A stretch of DNA of 64,000 nt from Pseudomonadales bacterium (GTDB taxonomy: Bacteria; Pseudomonadota; Gammaproteobacteria; Pseudomonadales; Ketobacteraceae), in NCBI GenBank assembly GCA_020062665.1, contig JAGUVW010000003.1, forward strand, positions 1 to 64,000. The letters run 5' to 3'. A program made the position numbers and the translations under genes. Shown here piece after piece: positions 52,279 to 62,318 of the stretch. The notes beneath the pieces were generated by a model. It did no database searches and was not told where the DNA came from. It worked only from the letters and a program-made list of their open reading frames with translations. Numbering within the stretch: position 1 is the first letter of the stretch; every line of letters starts with the position of its first letter.

Positions 52279-52632
52279 TCAGTTATTAATCCGTATCCCC
52301 TCGATTCGCGACCCAACCCATGAGTCACAAACAGCATCATTGATTTGTATGTCTATTTTTTTGTTTGCAGTCATCGCCGTTAACAGAGCGGAATATCTGA
52401 TATTCAACGGGGCATCAATCGCCGACTGAATGTAACTGAAAACCTTATTTGTGTTGGACACCGCGCAATTCGTAGCAGGCGTTTGTTCAACGTACACTAC
52501 AAGCACTTCTCGGTAGCCATTCCAATTGTATTCAACAGATTTGATAGTAAAGCCGGCATGCCAAACGAGCGCAGCACTGGCACCATTGGCGCACAACATC
52601 ATCGCGGCAAATGTCACCATCTTTATTCTCAT
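52279..52632 (-). CDS. Small secreted protein, paralogue A upstream of the RHS gene
   Basis: The product has 117 residues. GAGG lies five bases before the ATG. A signal peptide (MRIKMVTFAAMMLCANGASA) precedes AALVWHAGFTIKSVEYNW. Two cysteines are placed as in the next gene (NCAVSNT and DAVCDSW). The C-terminal half, YSALLTAMTANKKIDIQIND and then GSRIEGIRI, is of a type seen in small secreted beta-barrel proteins, including some toxin B subunits; that comparison is weak. It shares about 25-30 aligned positions with the gene at 52832, so the two come from a duplication. It ends 71 bases before the RHS start on the same strand and may be transcribed with it. Function unknown. Confidence 0.72.
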   Translation of the reverse strand: MRIKMVTFAAMMLCANGASAALVWHAGFTIKSVEYNWNGYREVLVVYVEQTPATNCAVSNTNKVFSYIQSAIDAPLNIRYSALLTAMTANKKIDIQINDAVCDSWVGSRIEGIRINN

Positions 52633-52831
52633 AACAACCTCAATATTTTGCAGAATGAAAGTCTACGTTAACCACTAAACACCTAACTGAAACTCAGCAG
52701 CAACCGATTGTAGTAATGGATAACTGCAACGCCCTTAGACAAATCCAGCACCACTAAAACAAAAATAGCCGCTCATCGCTCACCTATCGGCAAGGCCTTT
52801 GCAGTCCTCACCCGAAAACCCAAAAGTATAC

Positions 52832-53206
52832 TCAGTTTGATTTTATGCGAACCCCTTGTAAAAGCCTGCCATACGTAGGATTACAAATGGCATTATCAGT
52901 TTTTATATCAACCTTAGACCCTTGGGCATGCGCAGACAAGAAGGTCGAATACCAGATAGAGACGACTGAGGGAGTATCCGAATTTACAAAATATGTGATC
53001 GTTCTAGATGAATCGGATAGAGCACAACCAGTCGATATCGGATTTCTAAGCTTGACCGACATAACGTGAAAATTAGTAGGAGCAACATAGTCGTGGTGAA
53101 TGGAAACTTCGTCGATATAATTATCCTTGATCTCCCAAACTAGTGCAGCCTGAACTTGGGACACAGCAACAAGAAAAATCAATGAAAATATGCATTTGTG
53201 AAACAT
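52832..53206 (-). CDS. Small secreted protein, paralogue B
   Basis: The product has 124 residues, with AGGGG before the ATG at 53206. The signal peptide MFHKCIFSLIFLVAVSQVQA is followed by ALVWEIKDNYIDEVSIHHDY. Matching blocks with paralogue A are AALVW after the signal cleavage, GCALSDSS with NCAVSNTN, YSTFLSAHAQGSKVDIKTDN with YSALLTAMTANKKIDIQIND, and LLQGVRI with RIEGIRI. All four cysteines thus line up in pairs that could form disulfides. The DNA is AT-rich. Located between the GspC-like gene and paralogue A, in the same direction as the RHS gene. The shared context suggests a job in the export or targeting of the RHS protein, which is inference only. Confidence 0.72.
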   Translation of the reverse strand: MFHKCIFSLIFLVAVSQVQAALVWEIKDNYIDEVSIHHDYVAPTNFHVMSVKLRNPISTGCALSDSSRTITYFVNSDTPSVVSIWYSTFLSAHAQGSKVDIKTDNAICNPTYGRLLQGVRIKSN

Positions 53207-53367
53207 AACGACCCCTAATCTTGAAATGTAGAAATCCAATACTTTGCGGAAACAGTCGAAACAAAGAATTTTGCCAGGAGACAGCTCTGAAGAGTCCCGA
53301 ATGATACCCAAAACAACAAGCACACTTCTACAATCGGCAGCGGCAATATTGCCACTTTTACATAAAG

Positions 53368-54186
53368 CTACATGCTTCGTGACCAACGCACCAAGCTGCG
53401 TCGACGGTCATTTTCTACCAACATATGCACCACACCGCCCAGCCTAATTGGATCCAAAACGGTCTTAATGTTATCGCTATCATTCAGGGGCACTCCATTC
53501 AATGACAACACCCTATCTCCCGAGGACAACCCCCAAACAGACAGCAAGATCGATTGAGACTCAACGATAAACTGTGTACCGTGCTTTCGCAGACCCAGTC
53601 GCGACAGCACCTCCTCCGCCCCCAACCTTTCCCACTGATCCAACCACGACCATTCGACAATCCGTCTATCGTTGCTGCCCCCTCCTTCTCTGTCAGCTCT
53701 TACTCGAATAAGAGCAGGCTGACGTACACGCACATAGTCAATTCGCTCAGCTCGAGAGGAGCTTTGAATGAGAATGCCATTTGAATAAATGGTGTCCAGA
53801 TGTACACCTGGCTCCACCTCGTCTCCCACCTTGAATAGCTCCATGTCACCAGGCCGAATCTCAAGCACGACAGAAGCGCTGGCCGGCTGGCTCGAGTACG
53901 CCAGACTGGCAATCCGATACGATCTGGCTGATGCTGGTGCGGATTCTGGTTTTACAGTAGCCGACACCTGTCCGGCTTGTTGCTCCAGACCAAATACGCT
54001 CGCAGATACCAGCGCTTCTATATCCCTCTTTGAACCACTTTGCAGAATAGATATATGTTGTTGACTGATCCGCGACACCAAGTCGTGAGCACTGTCCTGG
54101 ACTAGCAACTCGGCGATACGCCAAAGCTGAATGACTATTAAAGCCACGAGGACGACATGGGCTGATAGGAACAACAGTCTTTTCAC
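53368..54186 (-). CDS. Orphan GspC/PulC-like inner-membrane protein with PDZ domain
   Basis: The product has 272 residues. Residues about 5-25 form one membrane helix, followed by a short linker, an HR-like segment starting with SASVFGL (compare the LFG motif of GspC), strands SYRIASLAYSSQPASASVVL and HLDTIYSNGILIQ, and a C-terminal PDZ-like domain with WGLSSGDRVLSLNGVPLN. This is the layout of type II secretion protein C, which links the inner-membrane platform to the secretin. No other gsp gene is nearby, so it is an orphan. Together with a Sec-exported giant protein it could mean that type II secretion handles the latter. On the other side lies gcvPB. Confidence 0.78.
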   Translation of the reverse strand: MKRLLFLSAHVVLVALIVIQLWRIAELLVQDSAHDLVSRISQQHISILQSGSKRDIEALVSASVFGLEQQAGQVSATVKPESAPASARSYRIASLAYSSQPASASVVLEIRPGDMELFKVGDEVEPGVHLDTIYSNGILIQSSSRAERIDYVRVRQPALIRVRADREGGGSNDRRIVEWSWLDQWERLGAEEVLSRLGLRKHGTQFIVESQSILLSVWGLSSGDRVLSLNGVPLNDSDNIKTVLDPIRLGGVVHMLVENDRRRSLVRWSRSM

Positions 54187-54208
54187 GGCATTATTGTCCG
54201 CGCAGGTA

Positions 54209-54232
54209 AAGGTGGCGCATTCGCGCCACCTT
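54209..54232 (-). terminator. Terminator-like hairpin after gcvPB
   Basis: AAGGTGGCGC (54209-54218) and GCGCCACCTT (54223-54232) form a perfect 10-bp stem with loop ATTC, 12 bases after the gcvPB stop. The T tract is short (TTTACC), so termination strength is uncertain. Confidence 0.6.
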
Positions 54233-54244
54233 AGTTATCTCAAA

Positions 54245-55702
54245 CTAACCCCGCCACACCAGATCCAGCTCCCTTGCCGCCTTCACATCATCCAGCCTGC
54301 GTACGGGCTGGGTGTAGGGCGCACCGCGCACCAGATCAGGTGTGGTTTCTGCTTCGTGCTGGATCTTTTTCATGGCTTCGATGAAACCATCCAGCTCGTC
54401 CGGCGTTTCGGTTTCGGTGGGTTCGATCAGCCAGCATTCCGGCACCAGCAGCGGGAAGTAAGTCGTCGGCGCGTGATAGCCGTAATCCAGCATGCGCTTG
54501 GCGAAATCCATCGCTGTTACGTGCAGTTCCTTCGCCTGTTTGCTCAGGGTGATGATGAATTCGTGGGTGGCGCGACGGTTCGGATACGCCGGCTGAAAAC
54601 CTGCCTGCTGCGCTTTCTTCATCATGTAGTTGGCATTGAGGGTGGAGAATTCGCCGACGCGGTGCATGCCTTCGCGCCCTAACGTGCTGGCGTAGAAAAA
54701 TGCGCGCAGCAGAACACCGGCGTTGCCCATGTAGGTGGACAGGTTGCCGATGGTGCCGGGAATATCCTTATCGGTGAGCCAGCGATAGGTGTCCACACCG
54801 TTCACGGATTCCTTGCCCACGATCGGCGTCGGCAGGTAGGGCAGCAGGCGCTCGCCCACACCCACCGGGCCAGCGCCGGGGCCACCGCCGCCGTGCGGCG
54901 TGGCGAAGGTTTTGTGCAGGTTCATGTGCAGCACGTCGAAGCCCATATCACCAGGACGCACTTTGCCCAGAATCGCGTTCAGGTTGGCGCCGTCGTAATA
55001 CAGCAGACCGCCCGCATCGTGCACCACTTGCGCGATGGTTTTGATGTTGCGTTCAAACACGCCACAGGTGGATGGATTCGTCATCATCAATCCCGCAGTG
55101 TGCGGGCCGACAGCGGCCTTCAACGCTTCCACATCCACGTCGCCGTCGTCATTCACCGGAATTTCCCGCACCTTGTAGCCGCACATTACCGCTGTGGCGG
55201 GATTGGTGCCGTGGGCAGCGTTGGGAATCAGGATTTCGGTGCGCGCGTGATCCTTGCGTGCTTCGTGATACGCGCGAATCATTGCCACACCAGCGAATTC
55301 ACCCTGCGCGCCCGCCATCGGTGTCAGCGACACACCTTTCATGCCGGTAACGTCTTTCAGTACTTCCTGCAGATCATAGAGGCAGGCGAGATAACCCTGG
55401 CTGTGCTGTTCCGGCGCCAAAGGGTGACGCCCCAGAAAACCCGGCAGCATGGCACCGCGATGAGCGCCGCGCGGGTTGTATTTCATGGTGCAGCTACCGA
55501 GCGGGTAGAACATAGTGTCGATGCTGAAGTTCTTGCGCGACAGGTTGGTGTAGTGGCGCACCACCTGCATTTCACCCACTTCGGGCATTACCGGTTTCTG
55601 CTTGCGGCGCAGGTTCTGGGGAATGTCGCTGGCGGCAGTGGATTGCAGCGGTGCCTGTGATGTGGCGCGGCGGCCGCTCTGGCTTCTTTCAAAAATCAAC
55701 AT
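54245..55702 (-). CDS. gcvPB: Glycine dehydrogenase (decarboxylating) subunit 2
   Basis: The product has 485 residues. The ATG at 55702 follows GAGGAA. It is the C-terminal half of the split P protein: [41 protein letters not shown], and the pyridoxal phosphate lysine K264 in [16 protein letters not shown]. With subunit 1 it decarboxylates glycine and passes the aminomethyl group to the lipoyl arm of GcvH, in the cytoplasm. The ten-base spacing to gcvPA shows that both are made from one message. The split form of P occurs in several bacteria, while other gammaproteobacteria use one large chain. The C-terminus appears complete. Confidence 0.96.
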   Translation of the reverse strand: MLIFERSQSGRRATSQAPLQSTAASDIPQNLRRKQKPVMPEVGEMQVVRHYTNLSRKNFSIDTMFYPLGSCTMKYNPRGAHRGAMLPGFLGRHPLAPEQHSQGYLACLYDLQEVLKDVTGMKGVSLTPMAGAQGEFAGVAMIRAYHEARKDHARTEILIPNAAHGTNPATAVMCGYKVREIPVNDDGDVDVEALKAAVGPHTAGLMMTNPSTCGVFERNIKTIAQVVHDAGGLLYYDGANLNAILGKVRPGDMGFDVLHMNLHKTFATPHGGGGPGAGPVGVGERLLPYLPTPIVGKESVNGVDTYRWLTDKDIPGTIGNLSTYMGNAGVLLRAFFYASTLGREGMHRVGEFSTLNANYMMKKAQQAGFQPAYPNRRATHEFIITLSKQAKELHVTAMDFAKRMLDYGYHAPTTYFPLLVPECWLIEPTETETPDELDGFIEAMKKIQHEAETTPDLVRGAPYTQPVRRLDDVKAARELDLVWRG

Positions 55703-55712
55703 GGTCAATTCC

Positions 55713-57071
55713 TCACTTCAACACGGCAGCCAGTGCAGCGGCATATTTTTCCAGATCCGCAGCAGTTTTGGTTTCGGTGGCGCACAGCAGGATGCAGTTA
55801 TCGAGGCCGTTGTAGTACGCGCCCAGATCGACACCGCCCTGGATTTTTTGCGCCGCCAGCTGTTGCAGCACGGCAGACGCTTTACCCGGCACCGCGATGA
55901 CAGCCTCGTGGAAATTCGGCGCGCTGAATACTTTTTTCACGCCGGGAATTGCGCAGAGTTTTTCCACCAGCGTCAGGGTGTTGGCGTGGGAATTCTCTGC
56001 CACGCGGGCGAGGCCATCGGCACCGAGCAGGCTCATGTAAATGGTGGCGGCGGTCATCGCCAGGCCCTGATTAGTGCAGATGTTGGAGGTCGCTTTGGAG
56101 CGGCGGATGTGCTGCTCCCGCGCCTGCAGCGTCAGCGCAAAGCCGGGGCGACCTTCCAGATCCACCGTGCGCCCGATGATGCGGCCCGGCATCTGGCGCA
56201 CATGCTCCATCTTGCAGGTGATGAAACCAAAGTACGGGCCACCGGACGACAGCGGCACACCCAGCGGCTGGCCTTCACCGGTGGCGATATCGGCGCCTTG
56301 CGTGCCCCATTCACCGGGCGGTGTCAGGATGGCCAGCGAGGTGGGATTCACCGATGCAATCACCAACATATTGTTGGCGTGGGCCCAATCCGTCAGCGCG
56401 TGCACGTCTTCCAGCGAGCCGAAGAAGTTGGGTTGCTGGATCACCAGCGCGGCGAAATCCTGGCCTGCAAACGGTTCCAGCGCACTCAGATCGGTGGTGC
56501 CGGTGCCACTGTTGAACGGCACTTCCACCAGTTCGATACCCTGGTTGTCGACGATATTGCGAGTGGCGCTGCGATAGAGCGGATTGACCGTCTGCAGCAG
56601 CAACACTTTTTTCGATTTGGATTTGCGGTTGGCACGCACTGCCATCAGCACCGCTTCCGACAGGCCGGAGCCACCGTCATACAGCGACGCATTCGATACG
56701 TCCATCGCGTTCAGGTGGGCGATCATCGACTGGTATTCGTAGATCACCTGCAGCGTGCCCTGGCTGGCTTCCGCCTGATAGGGCGTGTACGCGGTGTAGA
56801 ATTCGCCCCGCGCCGCGATTTCCCACACCGCCGCCGGAATGTGGTGCTCGTAGGCACCGGCGCCGATGAAACACAGATTGCCGCTATCCCGGCTCGCGCG
56901 ATCGCTCATGATTCGCAGGGTTTCCATTTCGCTTTTGCCCGGCGGTACGTGCTGCAGGGGCCTGGCGATGATCTCCTTGGGAATTTCGTCGAACAGATCG
57001 TCGATGCTGTTCACGCCGATGGTGTCCAGCATGCGCTGGATGTCGGCATCGGTATGGGGAATGTAGGGCAT
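55713..57071 (-). CDS. gcvPA: Glycine dehydrogenase (decarboxylating) subunit 1
   Basis: The product has 452 residues. The ATG at 57071 begins [20 protein letters not shown], the family start; an upstream in-frame codon at 57122 would place the start inside a terminator hairpin. Typical blocks are [50 protein letters not shown] and [20 protein letters not shown]. It lacks the cofactor lysine, which belongs to subunit 2, and forms the other half of the P-protein dimer. A strong hairpin with a T run separates it from gcvH, so the P genes may be made at a lower or regulated level. Confidence 0.96.
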   Translation of the reverse strand: MPYIPHTDADIQRMLDTIGVNSIDDLFDEIPKEIIARPLQHVPPGKSEMETLRIMSDRASRDSGNLCFIGAGAYEHHIPAAVWEIAARGEFYTAYTPYQAEASQGTLQVIYEYQSMIAHLNAMDVSNASLYDGGSGLSEAVLMAVRANRKSKSKKVLLLQTVNPLYRSATRNIVDNQGIELVEVPFNSGTGTTDLSALEPFAGQDFAALVIQQPNFFGSLEDVHALTDWAHANNMLVIASVNPTSLAILTPPGEWGTQGADIATGEGQPLGVPLSSGGPYFGFITCKMEHVRQMPGRIIGRTVDLEGRPGFALTLQAREQHIRRSKATSNICTNQGLAMTAATIYMSLLGADGLARVAENSHANTLTLVEKLCAIPGVKKVFSAPNFHEAVIAVPGKASAVLQQLAAQKIQGGVDLGAYYNGLDNCILLCATETKTAADLEKYAAALAAVLK

Positions 57072-57106
57072 GGGTCGTCTCTCGTGCGCGTAGGCGGTGG
57101 TGCAAA

Positions 57107-57132
57107 GAAAAAACCCGGACACAGGTTCCGGG
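57107..57132 (-). terminator. Intrinsic terminator between gcvH and gcvPA
   Basis: On the minus strand CCCGGA pairs with TCCGGG (plus 57114-57132, loop ACCTGTG) and is followed by TTTTTTC. It begins about 30 bases after the gcvH stop and lies within what otherwise looks like one operon. Confidence 0.75.
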
Positions 57133-57160
57133 CTTTTGATCAGTCCGCTGCAAGACGGGC

Positions 57161-57547
57161 TTATTCGTCTTCCAGTTTTTCCTGGTATTCGTCGGCGGTG
57201 AGCAGGGTTTCCAGCTCGGCTTCGTCGGCGATTTCGATCTTGAACAGCCAGCCTTCGCCGTAGCAGTCGGCGTTGACTTTTTCCGGCTCGCCTTCGAGCA
57301 GCTCATTCACGGCGATGATTTCGCCGGACAGCGGCGCGTAAATGTCAGACGCGGCTTTCACGGATTCCACCACACCGGCTTCGTCGCCCGCTGCAACGGT
57401 CTGGCCCACGTCAGGCAGTTCCACGTACACCAGATCGCCCATCGCCGCCTGGGCGTGGTCGCTGATGCCCACAGTGGCAACGCTACCTTCAACACGCACC
57501 CACTCGTGGGACGCGCGGTATTTCAGTTCGGCTGGGATCTCGCTCAT
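57161..57547 (-). CDS. gcvH: Glycine cleavage system H protein
   Basis: The product has 128 residues, the usual length. The lipoylation site is K64 in ESVKAASD, on the hairpin of the lipoyl domain. Flanking motifs [27 protein letters not shown] and [17 protein letters not shown] fit H proteins. It carries the aminomethyl group from the P protein to GcvT. It starts 38 bases after gcvT on the same strand. After its stop is a terminator-like hairpin that should reduce read-through to gcvPA. Confidence 0.97.
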   Translation of the reverse strand: MSEIPAELKYRASHEWVRVEGSVATVGISDHAQAAMGDLVYVELPDVGQTVAAGDEAGVVESVKAASDIYAPLSGEIIAVNELLEGEPEKVNADCYGEGWLFKIEIADEAELETLLTADEYQEKLEDE

Positions 57548-57585
57548 CGTCTTTCCTCAATTTTCTACAGCAGTTCGTAAGGGGA

Positions 57586-58668
57586 TTATTCAAACACTTT
57601 TTTGCCGTTGCGGACGAACGGTGGACGCACCACGCTGACGTCGTTGAGCTTGCCGCGAATGTCCACCTGGGCGGTGGCACCGGTGGCAGCGGGAACCCGC
57701 GCAAGGGCAATAGAATAGCCTAATGTGGGGGAAAATGTCCCGCTGGTGATCTCGCCCTCACCTGCCAGCGTGACCACTTTCTGGTGGCCCCGCAGCACGC
57801 CGCGGGATTCCATCACCAGCCCCACCAGCTTGCGCTTCACGCCGGCGGCCTTCTGCTGTTCCAGCGCTCGGCGGCCGATGAAATCACGGGACGCCGGCTC
57901 CCAGGCGATGGTCCAGCCCATGCCCGCTTCGAGGGGGGAAATGCTTTCGTCCATGTCGGAGCCGTACAGGTTCATGCCGGCTTCCAGGCGCAGGGTGTCA
58001 CGGGCGCCGAGGCCGCAGGGGCGCACGCCGGCCGTTTTCAACTGTTCCCAGAAGGCGCCGGCCTGTTCGTTCGGCAGCATGATTTCGAGGCCGTCTTCGC
58101 CGGTGTAGCCGGTGCGGGCGATGAACCAGTCACCGGCAGGCAGGCCCTGGAACACGTTCAGATTGCGGATCAGGCTGGCGCGGGGTTCGCCCAGCAGGTT
58201 GGCCACGGTGTCGCGCGCTTGCGGCCCCTGGACGGCGATCATGGCGAAGTCCGGGCGCTCGGTAATGGTGACGTTGAAGCCGGCGGACTGCTTCTGCATC
58301 CAGGCCAGATCCTTCTCGCGGGTGGAGCAGTTCACCACTACGCGATACCAGCCTTCCATGTTGTAGACGATCAGGTCGTCGATCACGCCGCCGTCCTCTT
58401 TCAGCATGCCACTGTAGAGGGCCTTGCCCGGGCTGGTGAGCTTGGCCACGTCGTTGGCCAGCAGTTTCTGCAGGTAGACTTTGGCCTCGGCGCCGGTCAC
58501 GTCCACCACGGTCATGTGGGACACGTCGAACATGCCCACGGCGGTACGCACGGCGTGGTGTTCTTCAATCTGGGAACCGTAATGGATGGGCATGTCCCAG
58601 CCGCCGAAATCCACCATCTTGGCGCCTGCGTCGAGGTGGTTCTGGTAAAGGGCGGTGCGGTGTCCCAT
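57586..58668 (-). CDS. gcvT: Aminomethyltransferase (glycine cleavage T protein)
   Basis: The product has 360 residues; AGGAG precedes the ATG at 58668. It begins [20 protein letters not shown] and [20 protein letters not shown], the highly conserved GcvT N-terminus with tetrahydrofolate-binding residues, followed by [20 protein letters not shown] and a C-terminal barrel domain. It releases ammonia and makes 5,10-methylene-tetrahydrofolate. First gene of gcvT-gcvH-gcvPA-gcvPB. In the 163 bases upstream a -10-like TACAAT (minus strand, plus 58704-58709) is visible, but no glycine riboswitch was recognised there. Confidence 0.96.
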   Translation of the reverse strand: MGHRTALYQNHLDAGAKMVDFGGWDMPIHYGSQIEEHHAVRTAVGMFDVSHMTVVDVTGAEAKVYLQKLLANDVAKLTSPGKALYSGMLKEDGGVIDDLIVYNMEGWYRVVVNCSTREKDLAWMQKQSAGFNVTITERPDFAMIAVQGPQARDTVANLLGEPRASLIRNLNVFQGLPAGDWFIARTGYTGEDGLEIMLPNEQAGAFWEQLKTAGVRPCGLGARDTLRLEAGMNLYGSDMDESISPLEAGMGWTIAWEPASRDFIGRRALEQQKAAGVKRKLVGLVMESRGVLRGHQKVVTLAGEGEITSGTFSPTLGYSIALARVPAATGATAQVDIRGKLNDVSVVRPPFVRNGKKVFE

Positions 58669-58831
58669 GGAGTGGCTCCTGTGCAGGATGCAAAATTGGC
58701 ACGATTGTACCAAATCAAAGCGGGAATGGGGAAACAGTTTGCCGCGCATTCTAGCGGCCACTGTGGCGGGGGGAAAGGGTAGGCGAGGGATAGTCGAGAT
58801 AATGCTGGAAAAATGGCCGCAGGCTGGGTGG

Positions 58832-60484
58832 TCAGTGGTCGGAGCGGCGCACCAGGATCGCCACCGGCAGCAAGCCCACCAGCACCAGGGTCAGGCCCGG
58901 CAGAGCGGCCCGCTGCCACATGCCTTCGTTGGTCATTTCATAGATGCGCACCGCCAGGGTGTCCCAGCCGAAGGGCCGCATCAGCAGGGTGGCCGGCATT
59001 TCCTTCATCACGTCCACGAACACCAGCAGCAGCGCCGTGAGCAGGCCGGGGCCGAGCATGGGCAGATAGATACGGCGCACGGTTTCCCACTGGCGCGCGC
59101 CCAGAATGGCAGCGGCCTCCGGGATGGAGGGCTTGATCCGTTCCAGGCTGGTTTCCACCGGGCCAAAGGCGGCGGCCAGGAAGCGGGTCAGGTACGCCAG
59201 CAGCAGCGCCGCCACACCGCCGACAAATATCGGCTGCACTGTCAGGCCCAGTTGGGTCTGCAGCGCGGCAGCCCAGTCGTCCAGATGGTTGAAACTGATC
59301 ATGATGCCCACGGCCAGCACCGAACCCGGCAGGGCGTAGCCGAGAGTGGCGGTGCGCACCAGCAGATCCGACAGGCGATCCTGATAACGACGCTTGAAAT
59401 AGGCCAGCAGAAACGCGGCGGCCACGGTCAGCACGGCTGCGGCCGCCCCCAGTGACAGGGTGTGCCAGACCAAGGCCAGATAGCGCGCATCCAGATCCTT
59501 CCACGCCCCCTGGATCACCCAGATCACCAGCTGGCCCAGGGGAACGACGAAGGCGACAGCGAAGATCAGGCCACACCAGAGGCTCGCCAGCAGCGCCTTG
59601 CCGCCGTGCAGCGCGGTGCGACGGCTGGCAGCGCGGCGCCGGGTCTGGAAGTAACGGGCATCGCCCCGCCCTTTGCGTTCCAGATACAGTCCCGCCAGTA
59701 CGATCAGCAGCAGCAGCGACGCCAGCTGGGCCGCCGCCTGCACGTTGAAGAAGCCATACCACGCCTTGTAGATCGCCGTGGTGAAGGTGTCGTAATTGAA
59801 AACCGAAACCGTGCCGAAATCCGCCAGGGTTTCCATCAGCGCCAGCGCCAGTCCGGCGACAATGGCGGGCCGCGCCATGGGTAATGTCACCAGCCAGAAG
59901 CCGCGCCAGGGGCTATGCCCCAGCACTCTGGCAGCTTCCAGCGGCTCGCGGCCCTGAGCCAGAAACGCACTGCGCGCCAGCATGTAGACGTAGGGATAGA
60001 GCACCAGGGTGAGCACCATGATCACCGCGCCGGTACCCCGGAAACTGAACGACGCCCCACGCCCGAACCATTCCCGCAGCTGCCCCTGCACCGGCCCGGC
60101 CCAGTCCAGCAGACCCACCATGACGAACGCCATCACGTAGGCAGGAATCGCCAGCGGCAGCATCAGCGCCACGTCGAAGAATTTGCGGCCGGGAAAGCGG
60201 CAGGTAGCGGTGAGCCAGGCCAGGGACACCCCCAGCACCGTCACACCGGCTCCCACGCCCAGCACCAGCACTGCAGTGTTGCGGAACAGGCGCAGCAGCT
60301 GGGTTTGTGCCAGATGACGCCACACATCGGTCTGGATTTCACCCCAGTTGAGGGCAATCACCAGCAGCGGCGCCATCACCATCAGCGCCAGCACCACGGC
60401 ACAGACCCGCAGCAACCCCACCCGCCGGATCACGCCGGTCTGGGACTGGGGCCATACAGGATGCAGGACTGCGCCGGATGCCAT
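58832..60484 (-). CDS. fbpB: Iron(III) ABC transporter permease (FbpB type)
   Basis: The product has 550 residues. About twelve membrane helices make two homologous halves, each with a binding-protein-dependent transport signature: [20 protein letters not shown] and [20 protein letters not shown]. This doubled permease is typical for FbpB/SfuB/HitB. The permease carries ferric iron through the inner membrane together with an ATPase (FbpC), which is not encoded next to it. It lies 17 bases after the binding-protein gene in the same direction. The gene order gcvT-fbpB-fbpA equals that of Pseudomonas. Confidence 0.93.
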   Translation of the reverse strand: MASGAVLHPVWPQSQTGVIRRVGLLRVCAVVLALMVMAPLLVIALNWGEIQTDVWRHLAQTQLLRLFRNTAVLVLGVGAGVTVLGVSLAWLTATCRFPGRKFFDVALMLPLAIPAYVMAFVMVGLLDWAGPVQGQLREWFGRGASFSFRGTGAVIMVLTLVLYPYVYMLARSAFLAQGREPLEAARVLGHSPWRGFWLVTLPMARPAIVAGLALALMETLADFGTVSVFNYDTFTTAIYKAWYGFFNVQAAAQLASLLLLIVLAGLYLERKGRGDARYFQTRRRAASRRTALHGGKALLASLWCGLIFAVAFVVPLGQLVIWVIQGAWKDLDARYLALVWHTLSLGAAAAVLTVAAAFLLAYFKRRYQDRLSDLLVRTATLGYALPGSVLAVGIMISFNHLDDWAAALQTQLGLTVQPIFVGGVAALLLAYLTRFLAAAFGPVETSLERIKPSIPEAAAILGARQWETVRRIYLPMLGPGLLTALLLVFVDVMKEMPATLLMRPFGWDTLAVRIYEMTNEGMWQRAALPGLTLVLVGLLPVAILVRRSDH

Positions 60485-60501
60485 CAGGTCAGATCTTCGA
60501 A

Positions 60502-61515
60502 TTACAGATAACCCGCGCGATCCATCAGCTTGACCGCCTCGATCTGGCGGCGGCCAGCGGCTTCCACATTCAGGTCATCCGCCTTGAACTTGCCCCACGC
60601 CTGCACAATCGGATCCCACTCGGTCTTAACATTCACCGGGTATTCCATATTGATGCCGGCGAATGCCCGCTGCGCTTCGCCCCGGCTCAGCCACTCCAGA
60701 AAGGCCTGGGCCTCCTTGGGGTGCTTGGCGTGAGCCGTGACACCGGCACCAGAGACATTCACATGCACACCGGTGGTCGCCTGGTTGGGCCAGAACAGCT
60801 TGGCGGGAAGCTTGCCCTTTTCGTATTCCAGACGGCCGAAGTAATAGGTATTGACGATGCCCACATCGCACTGGCCCGCCACGATCGCTTCTATCAGCGC
60901 GGTGTCGTTGGCGAACACGTCCGTGGCAAGATTGTCAACCCAGCCCTTCACGATCTGCTCGGTCTTGGCTTCGCCGTGACGCTCGATCATGGTCGCCACC
61001 AGGGACTGGTTGTACACCTTCTTCGAGGTACGCAGGCACAGGCGACCGTCCCACTTCTTGTCCGCCAGATCTTCATAGGTGGACAGCTGCTCCGGCTTCA
61101 CCCGCTCCTTGGAATAGACGATGGTTCGGGCGCGCACCGACAGACCGAACCAACGATTTTGGGGATCCTGATACTGGGCTGGCACCGTGGATTCCAGCAC
61201 ATTGGACTTGATGGGGCGGAACAACCCTTTTTCCGCCGCCAGCCACAGGTTGCCCGCATCCACGGTGATCATCAGATCCGCCGGGGTACGCGCACCTTCG
61301 GCCTCCAGGCGGGCGATGAGGGGGCCTTCGGCATCGGTGACGTAGGTGATCTTGGTACCAGTCTGCTTGGTATACAGATCGAAAATCGGCTTGATCAGCT
61401 GCTCGTTACGGGCGGAATAGACCACGATTTCGGACGCCGCCTGCACCGCGCCACCGAAGGCCATGACCACACCCAGCGCACCGCGCCACATCCAGCGGGA
61501 AAAGTTGCCTGCCAT
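60502..61515 (-). CDS. fbpA: Iron(III)-binding periplasmic protein (FbpA type)
   Basis: The product has 337 residues. GAGG lies eight bases before the ATG at 61515. A signal peptide ([20 protein letters not shown], cleavage after VQA) is followed by [20 protein letters not shown], the usual first strand. The tandem tyrosines that bind iron are in [30 protein letters not shown] and [20 protein letters not shown] also match. It collects ferric ions in the periplasm and delivers them to FbpB. No clear Fur box was seen upstream, although the region 61540-61600 is AT-rich and may hold a promoter. Confidence 0.95.
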   Translation of the reverse strand: MAGNFSRWMWRGALGVVMAFGGAVQAASEIVVYSARNEQLIKPIFDLYTKQTGTKITYVTDAEGPLIARLEAEGARTPADLMITVDAGNLWLAAEKGLFRPIKSNVLESTVPAQYQDPQNRWFGLSVRARTIVYSKERVKPEQLSTYEDLADKKWDGRLCLRTSKKVYNQSLVATMIERHGEAKTEQIVKGWVDNLATDVFANDTALIEAIVAGQCDVGIVNTYYFGRLEYEKGKLPAKLFWPNQATTGVHVNVSGAGVTAHAKHPKEAQAFLEWLSRGEAQRAFAGINMEYPVNVKTEWDPIVQAWGKFKADDLNVEAAGRRQIEAVKLMDRAGYL

Positions 61516-61633
61516 TGCAAAAACCTCAAGTTGATTGCGGGAATCAGTGAAAGAATTCCCAGATGTTAATACGTTCCATTTGTAAATTAAACTGGTTTGC
61601 AATCGCTACCCTCTGTATTCCCCCAATGCAAAG

Positions 61634-61649
61634 CGTGACGCAGATCACA
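61634..61649. promoter_or_regulatory. CRP/Vfr-like site upstream of the PEP-CTERM gene
   Basis: CGTGACGCAGATCACA matches TGTGA-N6-TCACA in nine of ten positions. It lies 150 bases before the PEP-CTERM start and 120 before fbpA, so it could act on either. A 7-bp stem (CGGCTGT with ACAGCCG, 61656-61675) follows directly. Confidence 0.5.
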
Positions 61650-61798
61650 AAACGTCGGCTGTCTTTACACAGCCGCGCTCCGCCGCCGTTCACAAAGCCG
61701 CAACAGTCTGATTTTTCGATGAATTGTCAGGCTGGCCCCAGGATTGCTTTGCCCTGTCAGACATACAGGCAACCGTCTTTCGCTCAAGGGATTTGATG

Positions 61799-62176
61799 AT
61801 GAAACAACGGATTTGGCCGGGCGCCCTGCTGCTGTGGGCAGTCGTGGTACCCGTGCTTGGCAATGTGATGAATGGCTCGCCCGCCCATCCGGAATCGTAC
61901 TGGCTGATTGCAACCGGGGCCGGGAATGCCGGCGTGATGAAGGCGAACGATTATGCTGACGCCGCCTATCTGCCGGCCAATCCTGCGTCACTGGCCGCAG
62001 CGGAAGGTCTGACCCGCCCATTTGTGGTTGCTGCTCATGTGGGTGATGTGGCGGGCAAGATCAGCGGCGAACCTGCCAGCCAGCGTTACAACCGCGTGCC
62101 CGAGCCCGGCAGCTTTGCACTGTTTGGCCTGGGTTTACTGGGACTGGCCCTGGTACGGCGCCAACTGAAGCACTGA
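61799..62176 (+). CDS. PEP-CTERM sorting domain protein
   Basis: The product has 125 residues; AAGGGA precedes two tandem ATG codons, of which the second has the better spacing. The signal peptide is MKQRIWPGALLLWAVVVPVL. The middle is a short sequence without a known domain (YWLIATGAGNAGVMKANDYA). The C-terminus has VPEP at 100-103, a hydrophobic helix (about 106-119) and the basic end RRQLKH, which together make the PEP-CTERM signal recognised by exosortase. This implies export and processing as an exopolysaccharide-associated surface protein. A rho-independent terminator follows its stop. No exosortase gene is present in the window. Confidence 0.9.
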   Translation: MKQRIWPGALLLWAVVVPVLGNVMNGSPAHPESYWLIATGAGNAGVMKANDYADAAYLPANPASLAAAEGLTRPFVVAAHVGDVAGKISGEPASQRYNRVPEPGSFALFGLGLLGLALVRRQLKH

Positions 62177-62194
62177 TTTTTTCTCGACCTTGCC

Positions 62195-62218
62195 GCCCCG
62201 GAAACGGGGCTTTTTTTT
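62195..62218 (+). terminator. Rho-independent terminator after the PEP-CTERM gene
   Basis: GCCCCG (62195-62200), loop GAAA, CGGGGC (62205-62210), then eight T. About 20 bases after the stop. Confidence 0.92.
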
Positions 62219-62318
62219 GCCTGGCGTGACCGCACTGGTACTTCGGCCACGATGACTGATGGGCTGCGCACACGTGTGCGCCATCGAGGTTGAACTCAGA
62301 ACAGCCCGCTGCAGGGAA

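Noticed and set aside
58669-58831. Possible glycine riboswitch upstream of gcvT
   Set aside because: No paired glycine aptamer motifs are visible in the 163-base leader.
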